A DNA stretch of 5,907 nt from Clostridiales bacterium (GTDB lineage: Bacteria; Bacillota; Clostridia; Christensenellales; CAG-138), in NCBI GenBank assembly GCA_009783775.1, contig WRCT01000120.1, positions 1 to 5,907 of the forward strand, in the 5' to 3' direction. The position numbers and the translations under genes are program-made. Below the pieces are notes generated by a model. The model saw nothing but the letters and a program-made list of their open reading frames with translations. It was not told the origin of the DNA and did no database searches. Of the stretch, positions 1-5,795 are shown in pieces; within the stretch, counting starts at the first letter, position 1, and the number at the start of each line of letters is the position of its first letter.

Positions 1-352
1 AGCCCGCGACAAAGATGATAATGCCCTGCGCGGTGGCCACGACGGCCGAGGAGACGAATTGCCCGATCGCGATATTCAGGCGTGAGATGGGCGAAACCAG
101 CACCTCCTTCATAAAGCCCGAGGTCATATCGTCGATCGTGTTGCTCGATACGCGCAGCGAGGATTCAAAGACCGTGGCGATGATAATGCCCGCGAGCATA
201 AAGGTCACCGGATTCTCGATAAAGTCGTTGCGGAAGATCTCCCCGAACACAAAGATAAAGAAGAACGGGAAAATCAGATTAAAAATCAGCGAGGGTTTGT
301 TGCGGATCAAGGCCTTCAAATTGCGCACCCACAATGCCTGTATCACTCTCAT
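1..352 (-). CDS. ABC-2 type transporter permease, N-terminal part (gene runs off the left edge)
   Basis: This is the membrane subunit of an ABC exporter and probably pairs with the ATPase encoded just upstream. My translation of the minus strand from the ATG at 352-350 gives 117 residues, starting MRVIQALWVRNLKALIRNKP, with no stop before the window edge. A short cytoplasmic, arginine/lysine-containing N-terminus is followed by hydrophobic stretches near residues 21-37, 52-62 and 100-116. Between the last two is a segment containing GFMKEVLVSPISR, the region conserved in ABC-2 (DrrB/NodJ-like) permeases. The start overlaps the ATPase stop as ATGA (352-349), and a strong AGGAGG lies 9 bases upstream (367-362), so translational coupling is likely. 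The family exports drugs, polysaccharides or lipids; the substrate cannot be told from this fragment. Family assignment is firm, function is not. Confidence 0.88.
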   Translation of the reverse strand, partial: MRVIQALWVRNLKALIRNKPSLIFNLIFPFFFIFVFGEIFRNDFIENPVTFMLAGIIIATVFESSLRVSSNTIDDMTSGFMKEVLVSPISRLNIAIGQFVSSAVVATAQGIIIFVAG

Positions 353-1284
353 TCGCTTTCGCCTCCTTCCCGAATCTCGCGGCCCGTGATCTCTAAAAAC
401 ACATCGTTCAAGGTGCCTTTGCGGATTTCAATGTCCGTGATCTTATCCTTGCACGCGGACAGAATCTCCAAAAGCGCCGCCTTATCGCCCACGTCGATGC
501 GATGGTAGTTTTCCTTCGCGGCATAGGATATTCCCCTCTCATCCAGCAGCGTTTCCAGCGCGGCAGGGTCCGCCGTCGTGACATAGGCCCTGTCCTTGGT
601 GTACTGTTTCTTGAGATTAAAAGGCGTATCGTGGGCGATGATCTTGCCATGGTCGATGATCGCCACCTTATCGCAAATCTCCGCCTCATCCATATAATGC
701 GTTGTGAGGAAGATGGTGATGTTCTTTTCCTTTTGCAGCTTGAGCAAATACTCCCACACATGGGCGCGGGTCTGCGGGTCTAAACCCGTGGTCGGCTCGT
801 CCAAAAACAGCACCTTCGGATAGTGGATCAAACCCCTTGCCATCTCTACTCGGCGTTTCATGCCGCCGGACAGCGCGGCCACGCTTTTGCGGCGCACGTC
901 GAGCAAATCCACCAGCGTCAGCACAAAGGCAATGCGCTGCGCCACCTCGTCCTTCGGCACCTTGTAAAACACGCAGTGCATCTTCAGGTTCTCTTCAACG
1001 GTCATCTTTTTATCCAGGGTAGACTCCTGAAACACCACGCCGATGGCGGACCGCACCTGCGCCTTTTGCGTGGATACGTTCTTGCCGTCGATGAAGAGCT
1101 CGCCCTCGGTCTTGTCGAAAATGGTGCAGAGCGTGTTGATCGTGGTCGACTTGCCCGCCCCGTTCGGCCCCAAAAACGCGAAGATACTGCCCGCCTCCAC
1201 GTCAAAGCTGATATCGTTCACCGCCGTAAAATTGCCGTATTTCTTTATGAAGTTCTTGACTTCGATTATGGGTCTTGGTTCCAT
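349..1284 (-). CDS. ABC-2 type exporter ATP-binding protein (DrrA/CcmA-like)
   Basis: This 311-residue cytoplasmic ATPase would power the permease encoded immediately downstream. All nucleotide-binding motifs are intact: Walker A GPNGAGKST at residues 39-47, Q-loop Gln86, signature LSGGM at 138-142, Walker B VLFLDE at 158-163 with catalytic Glu163, D-loop GLDP at 167-170, and switch His196. A C-terminal extension from about residue 225, ending in TLNDVFLEITGRE, matches the accessory tail (DUF4162-like) of drug and daunorubicin-type exporters. The ATG at 1284-1282 lies 3 bases beyond the rqcH stop, and its AAGGAA ribosome site sits in the last rqcH codons. The stop overlaps the permease ATG. 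The tight packing implies one transcript with rqcH. The substrate is unknown: multidrug, antibiotic or lipid export all fit. Confidence in the family is very high. Confidence 0.95.
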   Translation of the reverse strand: MEPRPIIEVKNFIKKYGNFTAVNDISFDVEAGSIFAFLGPNGAGKSTTINTLCTIFDKTEGELFIDGKNVSTQKAQVRSAIGVVFQESTLDKKMTVEENLKMHCVFYKVPKDEVAQRIAFVLTLVDLLDVRRKSVAALSGGMKRRVEMARGLIHYPKVLFLDEPTTGLDPQTRAHVWEYLLKLQKEKNITIFLTTHYMDEAEICDKVAIIDHGKIIAHDTPFNLKKQYTKDRAYVTTADPAALETLLDERGISYAAKENYHRIDVGDKAALLEILSACKDKITDIEIRKGTLNDVFLEITGREIREGGESE

Positions 1285-1287
1285 TTA

Positions 1288-2937
1288 TCATGGTTCCTTT
1301 CTTTGATATTCCCGCGCGTCCAACGGCCGCACAAATACCGTCCGCTGATTGACAAACGTCACAAACCCCGGCCTTGCGCCGCTGGGTTTTTTGACATAAC
1401 GGCGCTGCACATAGTCCACCGGCACCTTATCGCTGCCGCGCGCCTTGGAATACCAGGCCGCCAGCCCCGCCGCAAAGCGCAGGGTCTCGTCCGACAATTC
1501 GGTCGTATGCGCGATCACGTGCGAGCCGGGGATATCCTTCGCGTGCAGCCAATACTCTTCCGGTCCGGCCTCCCGCGTCAAGCGGTCGTTCTGCGCGTTG
1601 TTGCGCCCCACCTCGATCATTGTGCCATCGGGCGCGGCAAAATGCAATGGCGCGGAGGGTGAGACTGCCTGTTTCTTTTTTCTGCCCACTGACCACTGCC
1701 CACTGTCCACTCTAATGTACCGCTGTGCGATCAACTCATCGCGGATCTCGCGCAGCTCCGCCGCCGTGCCGCAGGCGGTCAGATCATGGAGCAGCCCCTC
1801 CAGATAATCCAGCTCGGCCGTCAAGCTGTTCAGCTGCGACGCGGCGTAGGCCAGGGCGGCTTTGCCCTTTTGATACTTCTTAAAATACCGCTGCGCGTTG
1901 GCGGCGGGCGAGAGCCCGGGCTCTAATGGTACGGTGAGCGGCGCGGGCGGGTCCGCGTAATAATCCAAAACGGTCACGGCCGTCGCGTGTCGGGGCACGG
2001 GCTCGTGCCACGCCAGCAACAGCTCGCCATACAGCCGCAGCTGCGCGACCTGCGCCTCGCGTGCCAGGGTCGCGCCGTGGAGTTCCAGCTTGTTGCGCGC
2101 CCTTTTTATGGCGTTTTCCGCCACGCGGATCAAAGCCGCGCCCTGCCGCGACGTGCGCAGCCGCCTGTCGCGTTCCAAATAGAACACATCGGCCGCGGCG
2201 GAGAGGGAGGGATAGGGCGCCGCGCTGGGCGCGGCAAAGGGCAATGGACCATAGTCGGGGTGCAGGTGCGGGGCGGTCTGTCCCACCGCGATGGCGGCAA
2301 AGATGGAGCGAGCTCCCTCCGCCGAATCGGGCAGCAGGGCGCAAAGCCGCCTGTCTAACCCGGCGGCGTATTTGTATAAGGAGGCGACAGGCAGGGCGGC
2401 CAGCTCAACCTCGGTCAGTTCCAGGGGGTTGCGCTTATCCTGCGGCGGCACGGGCGCATAGCGCAGGCCGGGCAGCACGGGTCGGGTGACGGTTTCGCTC
2501 ACGCCGATATGGCGCAGGCAGCCCAGGATCAAACCGTCCTTCACCAGCAGGATATTGCCGTGTTTGCCGGTCAGTTCGATCACCAGCTCCAGCTCGGTCT
2601 CGTCCAAAAAACTGTCCCGCGCGCGCAGGGTGAGTGTGACCACGCGGTCCAAACCGGCCTGCGCTATGGCAATAATGCGCGCGCCTGTCAGATGTTTGCG
2701 CAGCAGCATACAAAAGGCGGGCGCCACGGCGGGGTTTTCAAAGCTCTGCTGCGTCAGCTGAATCCGCCCGTTTTCGCTGTGGATATTACAAAACAACCGC
2801 ACGCGGCCAGCCTCCGCGCCGTGCACGGAAAAGACCAACCCGTCGCGGTCGGGCTGCTGGATCTTGTCGATTTTCGCCCCCGCCAAACAGCTCAGCTCGG
2901 TGAGTATGGCGTGCAGGGTTAATCCGCTTATTGCCAT
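1288..2937 (-). CDS. rqcH: NFACT family protein RqcH (Rqc2 homolog, formerly fibronectin-binding protein A)
   Basis: RqcH binds obstructed 50S subunits carrying a peptidyl-tRNA and recruits tRNA-Ala to add C-terminal alanine tails that mark stalled chains for degradation. The 549 residues follow the family order: NFACT-N (about 1-170, opening MAISGLTLHAILTEL and including NPAVAPAFCMLLRKHL at 68-83), a helix-hairpin-helix-like region, a coiled-coil stretch (about 265-405), and NFACT-R (about 430-540, with GRNNAQNDRLT and EYWLHAKDIPGSH). The Asp97-Arg98 pair coincides with the DR motif that I recall being required for activity in Bacillus subtilis RqcH. The start is supported by the family-like N-terminus and by AAAGG 6 bases upstream. 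The gene heads an operon-like run with an ABC exporter. Oddity: residues 410-418 (VDSGQWSVG) in the linker before NFACT-R are encoded by a heptanucleotide repeat array. The older adhesin name is an alternative function, less likely as the core role. Confidence 0.95.
   Translation of the reverse strand: MAISGLTLHAILTELSCLAGAKIDKIQQPDRDGLVFSVHGAEAGRVRLFCNIHSENGRIQLTQQSFENPAVAPAFCMLLRKHLTGARIIAIAQAGLDRVVTLTLRARDSFLDETELELVIELTGKHGNILLVKDGLILGCLRHIGVSETVTRPVLPGLRYAPVPPQDKRNPLELTEVELAALPVASLYKYAAGLDRRLCALLPDSAEGARSIFAAIAVGQTAPHLHPDYGPLPFAAPSAAPYPSLSAAADVFYLERDRRLRTSRQGAALIRVAENAIKRARNKLELHGATLAREAQVAQLRLYGELLLAWHEPVPRHATAVTVLDYYADPPAPLTVPLEPGLSPAANAQRYFKKYQKGKAALAYAASQLNSLTAELDYLEGLLHDLTACGTAAELREIRDELIAQRYIRVDSGQWSVGRKKKQAVSPSAPLHFAAPDGTMIEVGRNNAQNDRLTREAGPEEYWLHAKDIPGSHVIAHTTELSDETLRFAAGLAAWYSKARGSDKVPVDYVQRRYVKKPSGARPGFVTFVNQRTVFVRPLDAREYQRKEP
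1682..1709 (-). repeat. Heptanucleotide array (CAGTGGK type) inside rqcH
   Basis: On the plus strand four consecutive 7-base units can be read: CTGCCCA, CTGACCA, CTGCCCA, CTGTCCA. On the rqcH coding strand they give CAGTGGG/CAGTGGT-like units, the same family as the arrays at 2950-2980 and 3003-3037. They encode the SGQWSVG-like peptide in the variable basic linker between the coiled coil and the NFACT-R domain. The array lies in the orientation without stop codons; the opposite orientation contains TGA. Confidence 0.85.
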
Positions 2938-2949
2938 CGGTCGCCTTTC

Positions 2950-2980
2950 CAGTGGTCAGTGGTCAGTGGTCAGCGAGCAG
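2950..2980 (+). repeat. Heptanucleotide array, CAGTGGT units, forward copy
   Basis: Three perfect CAGTGGT units (2950-2956, 2957-2963, 2964-2970) are followed by two decayed units (CAGCGAG, then CAGT). It lies between the rpsT terminator and rqcH, beginning within the rqcH ribosome-binding sequence GGAAAGG (minus strand 2950-2944). It forms an inverted pair with the array at 3003-3037. Confidence 0.92.
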
Positions 2981-3026
2981 TAGAAAAGCCCGCGTGAGCG
3001 TTCTGACCACTGACCACTGATCACTG
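2950..3026 (-). promoter_or_regulatory. Long inverted repeat; possible hairpin in the rqcH leader RNA
   Basis: The arms at 2950-2973 and 3003-3026 are 24 bases each, complementary except at one position, with a 29-base loop. In a minus-strand transcript reading into rqcH, the 3' arm overlaps the first bases of the ribosome-binding sequence GGAAAGG (2950-2944), 6 bases before the ATG. Such a hairpin could limit ribosome access or protect the message. That role is inference; the complementarity is seen directly. There is no T-run after either arm, so it does not look like an intrinsic terminator. Confidence 0.6.
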
Positions 3027-3037
3027 TATACTGCCCA
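3003..3037 (-). repeat. Heptanucleotide array, CTGACCA units (inverted copy of the CAGTGGT family)
   Basis: Five contiguous 7-base steps are visible: CTGACCA twice, then CTGATCA, CTGTATA and CTGCCCA, decaying toward the terminator. The unit is the reverse complement of the CAGTGGT family at 2950-2980, so the two arrays face each other across a 22-base spacer. Confidence 0.9.
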
Positions 3038-3039
3038 CT

Positions 3040-3070
3040 AAAAAAAGCGCGCCGCAGCGCGCCTTTTTTT
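3040..3070 (-). terminator. Intrinsic terminator of rpsT
   Basis: On the minus strand, 7 bases after the rpsT stop codon, an A7 run leads into a GCGCGC / TGCG loop / GCGCGC hairpin followed by T7. This is a classical rho-independent terminator. The A and T runs also flank it in the opposite sense, so it could work on plus-strand transcripts too, but only rpsT ends here. Some readthrough may feed rqcH, since no good promoter is visible between the two. Confidence 0.92.
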
Positions 3071-3077
3071 GAAAAAG

Positions 3078-3335
3078 TTAATTCGCTGCCAGTTTCTTGG
3101 CCAGCTGCGCCTTTTTGCGGTTCGCGGCGTTCTTGTGGATCACGCCCTTGCTCGCGGCCTGGTCCACGGTCTTGACCGCCAGCGTATAGACGGTTTCCTT
3201 ATCGTCCGCGTTCGCTTTCAACGCCTCGTCAAAACGACGGATAATTGTCTTCATCTCGGACTTGGCCATGCGGTTTCTGAGATTCTGCGTGCGGTTCAAT
3301 TCTGCCCGCTTGATTGCTGATTTGATATTTGCCAA
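3078..3335 (-). CDS. rpsT: 30S ribosomal protein S20
   Basis: S20 is a primary 16S rRNA-binding protein needed for early 30S assembly. The 85-residue product is of normal family length, helical and strongly basic. It opens MANIKSAIKRAELNRTQNLR and carries the family segment DQAASKGVIHKNAANRKKAQ near residues 58-77. The start codon is TTG (3335-3333), chosen because the universally conserved ANIKSA begins right after it and a GGAGG lies 9 bases upstream. A good promoter stands upstream and a strong terminator downstream, so it is a monocistronic unit, as is common for rpsT. It is divergent from the CAP gene and codirectional with rqcH. Confidence 0.97.
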   Translation of the reverse strand: MANIKSAIKRAELNRTQNLRNRMAKSEMKTIIRRFDEALKANADDKETVYTLAVKTVDQAASKGVIHKNAANRKKAQLAKKLAAN

Positions 3336-3344
3336 AGTTTCTTG

Positions 3345-3349
3345 CCTCC
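3345..3349 (-). promoter_or_regulatory. Shine-Dalgarno site fixing the TTG start of rpsT
   Basis: The minus strand reads GGAGG, then 9 bases, then TTG GCA AAT. No ATG or GTG in frame lies between this site and the conserved S20 N-terminus, so TTG is the initiator. Confidence 0.88.
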
Positions 3350-3381
3350 ATACTTTTGTATTTCAATTTTTCACAAATCGC

Positions 3382-3410
3382 ATTCTATCATATCCATAAT
3401 AGTAATGCAA
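3382..3410 (-). promoter_or_regulatory. Promoter of rpsT (sigma-A type, extended -10)
   Basis: On the minus strand a -35-like TTGCAT (3410-3405) and a -10 TAGAAT (3387-3382, five of six matches to TATAAT) are 17 bases apart. A TG one base before the -10 makes it an extended -10. The -35 is weak (three of six). Transcription would start near 3375, giving a leader of about 40 bases in an AT-rich stretch. Confidence 0.7.
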
Positions 3411-3423
3411 GCCTTATTTTTTG

Positions 3424-3451
3424 GTTACAAGTTACAAGTTTTAAGTTACAA
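3424..3451 (+). repeat. Heptanucleotide array, GTTACAA units
   Basis: Four contiguous 7-base units are present: GTTACAA, GTTACAA, GTTTTAA, GTTACAA. They sit in the divergent spacer between the rpsT promoter and the CAP gene. The sequence is unrelated to the CAGTGGT family but has the same period. The last unit contains the only candidate -35 of the CAP gene. Confidence 0.9.
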
Positions 3452-3474
3452 GATTCGGCCGTTTATGTTACAAT
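3446..3474 (+). promoter_or_regulatory. Candidate promoter of the CAP/dockerin gene
   Basis: A -10 TACAAT (3469-3474, five of six) with an upstream TG in extended -10 position is preceded, at 17 bases, by TTACAA (3446-3451), a weak -35 lying in the last GTTACAA repeat unit. Transcription would start near 3481, leaving a leader of only about 16 bases that still contains the ribosome-binding site. Suggestive, not certain. Confidence 0.5.
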
Positions 3475-3481
3475 TAAGAAA

Positions 3482-3488
3482 AAGGGGG
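3482..3488 (+). promoter_or_regulatory. Ribosome-binding site that sets the CAP gene start
   Basis: AAGGGGG lies 8 bases before the ATG at 3497. It favours this start over any in-frame codon further upstream, where the reading frame would run through the GTTACAA array and the rpsT promoter. The ATG is followed directly by a textbook signal peptide. Confidence 0.75.
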
Positions 3489-3496
3489 ACGGGAAA

Positions 3497-5719
3497 ATGA
3501 AAAAAGCGTTGTCCGTACTGCTCGCGTTGCTCTTGCTTGCCCTGGCCGTGCCGACTCTGGCTGAGCCAGAAGACTATTATATTAAGGTCGGGGGCTTTAC
3601 CATCACTTCAGAGACCACGATCCCGCAGGTGAACGCCATGTTCGGCGCGCCGAAACGCCAAACCCCCTCCGCGTTCGGCGGCAGCGCCTATACCTATCAT
3701 GACGAGAATTATGTCAACTATCTGTATCTGGAGACCAATGCGGCAGGCAAAATTGTCTGCTACGGCTCCTGCGATCCCTCGTTCGAAACACCGTATATCA
3801 AATACGGCGACCCGCAAGGCTATCACTGGTCCGGCACCGAAACCGGCATGATAACAGACCGTTTCAACTACAACGACATCGGCTGCGTCTATCTGTACAG
3901 CGCCACCTGGCAGGAGCGCGGCCTCTATTGGAGCAATACAAAGCGAGACCCGATAACATACGCCGAAGGCTTAAACCAACATATCGTGATCGTGCTCAAG
4001 CTGATCGCCAAGGCAAACAAGTATCCGGAAAACTTCGCCTATGACGAAAACCTGCTGCTGACGAACTATCAGCTCTATGAAAACGGCTCCGATTTTTATC
4101 AGTACTCCCGGGCGGTGGGCAGGGAAAATTTTGTCAAGATCAGCGGCTACAGCAGCAATATGTTTGAGGAAATATTAAACCCGCTGTCCCTGTCCTGGCG
4201 ATGGCTCACCTACAGTTTCACCGCCAACCACACCTATCCCGCGTTCATCCTGGACGGAGAGAGCCCGGGCAAAAGCAGCCATACCGTCTACATGGTCGAT
4301 CCCGCCATTCTGATCCCGCCGTTGGGTGTCGAGTATACCGACGGGGAGCAGGAACGCCTGGCCGCCATGCGCGCGGAGTACGCCGATTCCGTGCGCCTGT
4401 GGAACAACGCCTACGTGGAAGGCGGCAACTCGATGTTTACCGTCCAGCCGCAGTGGGAGGAACTGCCGCTGGTGGCGGGCGCGGGCAAACAGGGCTGCCT
4501 GGCGGGGGCGACCGCCTATCTCAATACTGTCCGCGTGGGCGCGGGCATTCCGAAACTGACGCATGACCCCGACTTAAGCGACAAGGCGCAGCACAAAGCC
4601 GTATTGAGTATGTACAGCACCAACGTCCTGGGCATAGACGGGGGGCATTATCCGCCTCAGCCGGAGGGCGTGAGCGACGAATTTTACTTAAAAAGCCAGC
4701 CGGCCGCCGGCGAAAATCTGTACAACGGAAACCTGCTCACCAGCATTTCAAACGCCTTGCAAGAGGCGTACGGGGACATCATCGCCTGCGGTCACCGCTA
4801 CAATCTGCTGACGCCCTCTTTCCAATACTTCGGCGTGGGCTGCCACACCGAGGGCGCGTTCTCTATCCACACACAGGGCGTGCACCAGCTTTCGGGCAAT
4901 CAGGCGCATGACATTACCATGCTTGCCTGGCCCTCCGCCGGCGTGACGCCGATGGAGATTTATAAGGACGCCTACTGGACGGCGCGTTTTTTGAAAGATT
5001 ACACCTTTACGGACGACACCGTGGTAGAGGTAAAGCATCTCAATTCCGATAAGACCTGGACCTTCGATAAAGAGCAGAACACAGCAAGCCGAAAATTCTA
5101 CCGTCTCGGAACGTATCAGGTCACTTTCTATGACGCCTCCATCGCGGTGGAGGCGGGGGACGTCTTTGAAATCACCTTAAAAGACGTGAAGAACAAAGCG
5201 GGGGATCCGGTGGACTATACCTACCGCAGCGTGTTTGAAAACGCTTATCGGACGATCGACGGCGCGGTCACCGGCCTGACGCTGAGCAAAAGCGCCTTAA
5301 CCCTGCGCGAAGGGGATCGGGAGAAACTCAAGGCCACGATCGCTCCCGCCGGTGCGGAAAATAAAATGGTGCGCTGGTCCTCCTCGGACGAGACCGTCGC
5401 CACCGTGGACGCATATGGCAGGGTCACGGGGCATATCGCCGGCGCCGCTGTGATCACGGCGACCACGGAGGACGGAGCGCTTGTCGCGTCCTGCGCCGTA
5501 ACGGTTCGGGAACTCAGCCGTGAACGCGGTGACGCGAACTGCGACTGGCTGGTAAACGCTGCCGACGCGGCGGCCATTCTGCGCTATCTTGTAGAGCTGC
5601 AAACCCTCCTGCCACAGGGCCTGCTCAACGCCAAGGTGACAAGCGGCACGGCCCCCGTCTCCGCCGCAGACGCGGCCAAGATCCTGCGCTATCTGGTGGA
5701 TTTGGAGACAACGCTGTAG
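3497..5719 (+). CDS. Secreted CAP-domain protein with BIG2 Ig-like and dockerin domains
   Basis: A 740-residue exported protein. Residues 1-22 (MKKALSVLLALLLLALAVPT, then LA) form a signal peptide, probably cut after Ala22. Residues about 25-145 resemble the CAP-associated N-terminal domain (VGGFTI...MFGAPKR...YTYHDENYVNYLYLE). Residues about 150-335 match nothing I recognise. The CAP domain spans about 338-475 with LNTVRVGAGIPKL, HYPPQPEGVSDEFY (His384), GENLY (Glu406), GHRYNLL (His433) and FGVG. This is the clostridial CAP variant, lacking the usual Trp before GHR. Residues about 485-580 are a beta-rich segment (DKTWTF, EAGDVFEITL) that often follows such CAP domains. A BIG2 domain lies at about 591-671 (VRWSSSDETVATVD...GRVTGHIAG). 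A dockerin-like pair occupies 677-740. The likely role is extracellular, anchored through the dockerin; the biochemical activity of bacterial CAP proteins is largely unknown. The stop codon lies inside a palindrome. Confidence 0.93.
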   Translation: MKKALSVLLALLLLALAVPTLAEPEDYYIKVGGFTITSETTIPQVNAMFGAPKRQTPSAFGGSAYTYHDENYVNYLYLETNAAGKIVCYGSCDPSFETPYIKYGDPQGYHWSGTETGMITDRFNYNDIGCVYLYSATWQERGLYWSNTKRDPITYAEGLNQHIVIVLKLIAKANKYPENFAYDENLLLTNYQLYENGSDFYQYSRAVGRENFVKISGYSSNMFEEILNPLSLSWRWLTYSFTANHTYPAFILDGESPGKSSHTVYMVDPAILIPPLGVEYTDGEQERLAAMRAEYADSVRLWNNAYVEGGNSMFTVQPQWEELPLVAGAGKQGCLAGATAYLNTVRVGAGIPKLTHDPDLSDKAQHKAVLSMYSTNVLGIDGGHYPPQPEGVSDEFYLKSQPAAGENLYNGNLLTSISNALQEAYGDIIACGHRYNLLTPSFQYFGVGCHTEGAFSIHTQGVHQLSGNQAHDITMLAWPSAGVTPMEIYKDAYWTARFLKDYTFTDDTVVEVKHLNSDKTWTFDKEQNTASRKFYRLGTYQVTFYDASIAVEAGDVFEITLKDVKNKAGDPVDYTYRSVFENAYRTIDGAVTGLTLSKSALTLREGDREKLKATIAPAGAENKMVRWSSSDETVATVDAYGRVTGHIAGAAVITATTEDGALVASCAVTVRELSRERGDANCDWLVNAADAAAILRYLVELQTLLPQGLLNAKVTSGTAPVSAADAAKILRYLVDLETTL

Positions 5720-5730
5720 CGTTGTCTCCA
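5703..5730. repeat. Perfect palindrome spanning the CAP gene stop codon
   Basis: The 13-base arm TGGAGACAACGCT (5703-5715) is repeated in perfect reverse complement at 5718-5730, separated by GT. The TAG stop (5717-5719) is in the turn. As RNA it would form a 12- to 13-pair hairpin with a tiny loop. It is not followed by a T-run, so it is at best an atypical terminator or an mRNA 3' stabiliser. Its right arm merges with the first unit of the array at 5726. Confidence 0.85.
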
Positions 5731-5795
5731 GATTCCAGACTCCAGATTCCGGATTCCAGACTCCAGATTCCGGATTCCAGACTCCGGATTCCGGA
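5726..5795 (+). repeat. Heptanucleotide array, YTCCRGA units, ten copies
   Basis: Exactly ten contiguous 7-base units fill 70 bases. Every unit fits YTCCRGA: CTCCAGA (3), TTCCAGA (3), TTCCGGA (3) and CTCCGGA (1). Variation is confined to two transition positions. It lies directly after the CAP gene, overlapping the palindrome by 5 bases. Both strands are free of stop codons, giving spurious reading frames with a 7-residue SGVWNPE-like repeat. Confidence 0.95.

Noticed and set aside
823..1662. Long open frame of 279 codons on the plus strand
   Set aside because: It is antisense to the ATPase and rqcH, both of which have complete family motifs; its product is rich in Arg, His and Leu with no recognisable domain.
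2950..3037. Possible CRISPR array or insertion-sequence ends
   Set aside because: The units are contiguous 7-mers without unique spacers, and there is no transposase or target-site duplication; the 22-base spacer between the inverted arrays is non-coding.
2974..3040. Promoter for rqcH between the terminator and the gene
   Set aside because: TATACA at 3029-3024 on the minus strand is a partial -10, but the -35 position falls in the GC-rich terminator stem; expression could come from readthrough of rpsT.
3329..3496. Upstream in-frame extension of the CAP gene to an ATG at 3329
   Set aside because: It overlaps the rpsT start, runs through the rpsT promoter and the GTTACAA array, has no signal-peptide character, and a ribosome site plus signal peptide mark the ATG at 3497.
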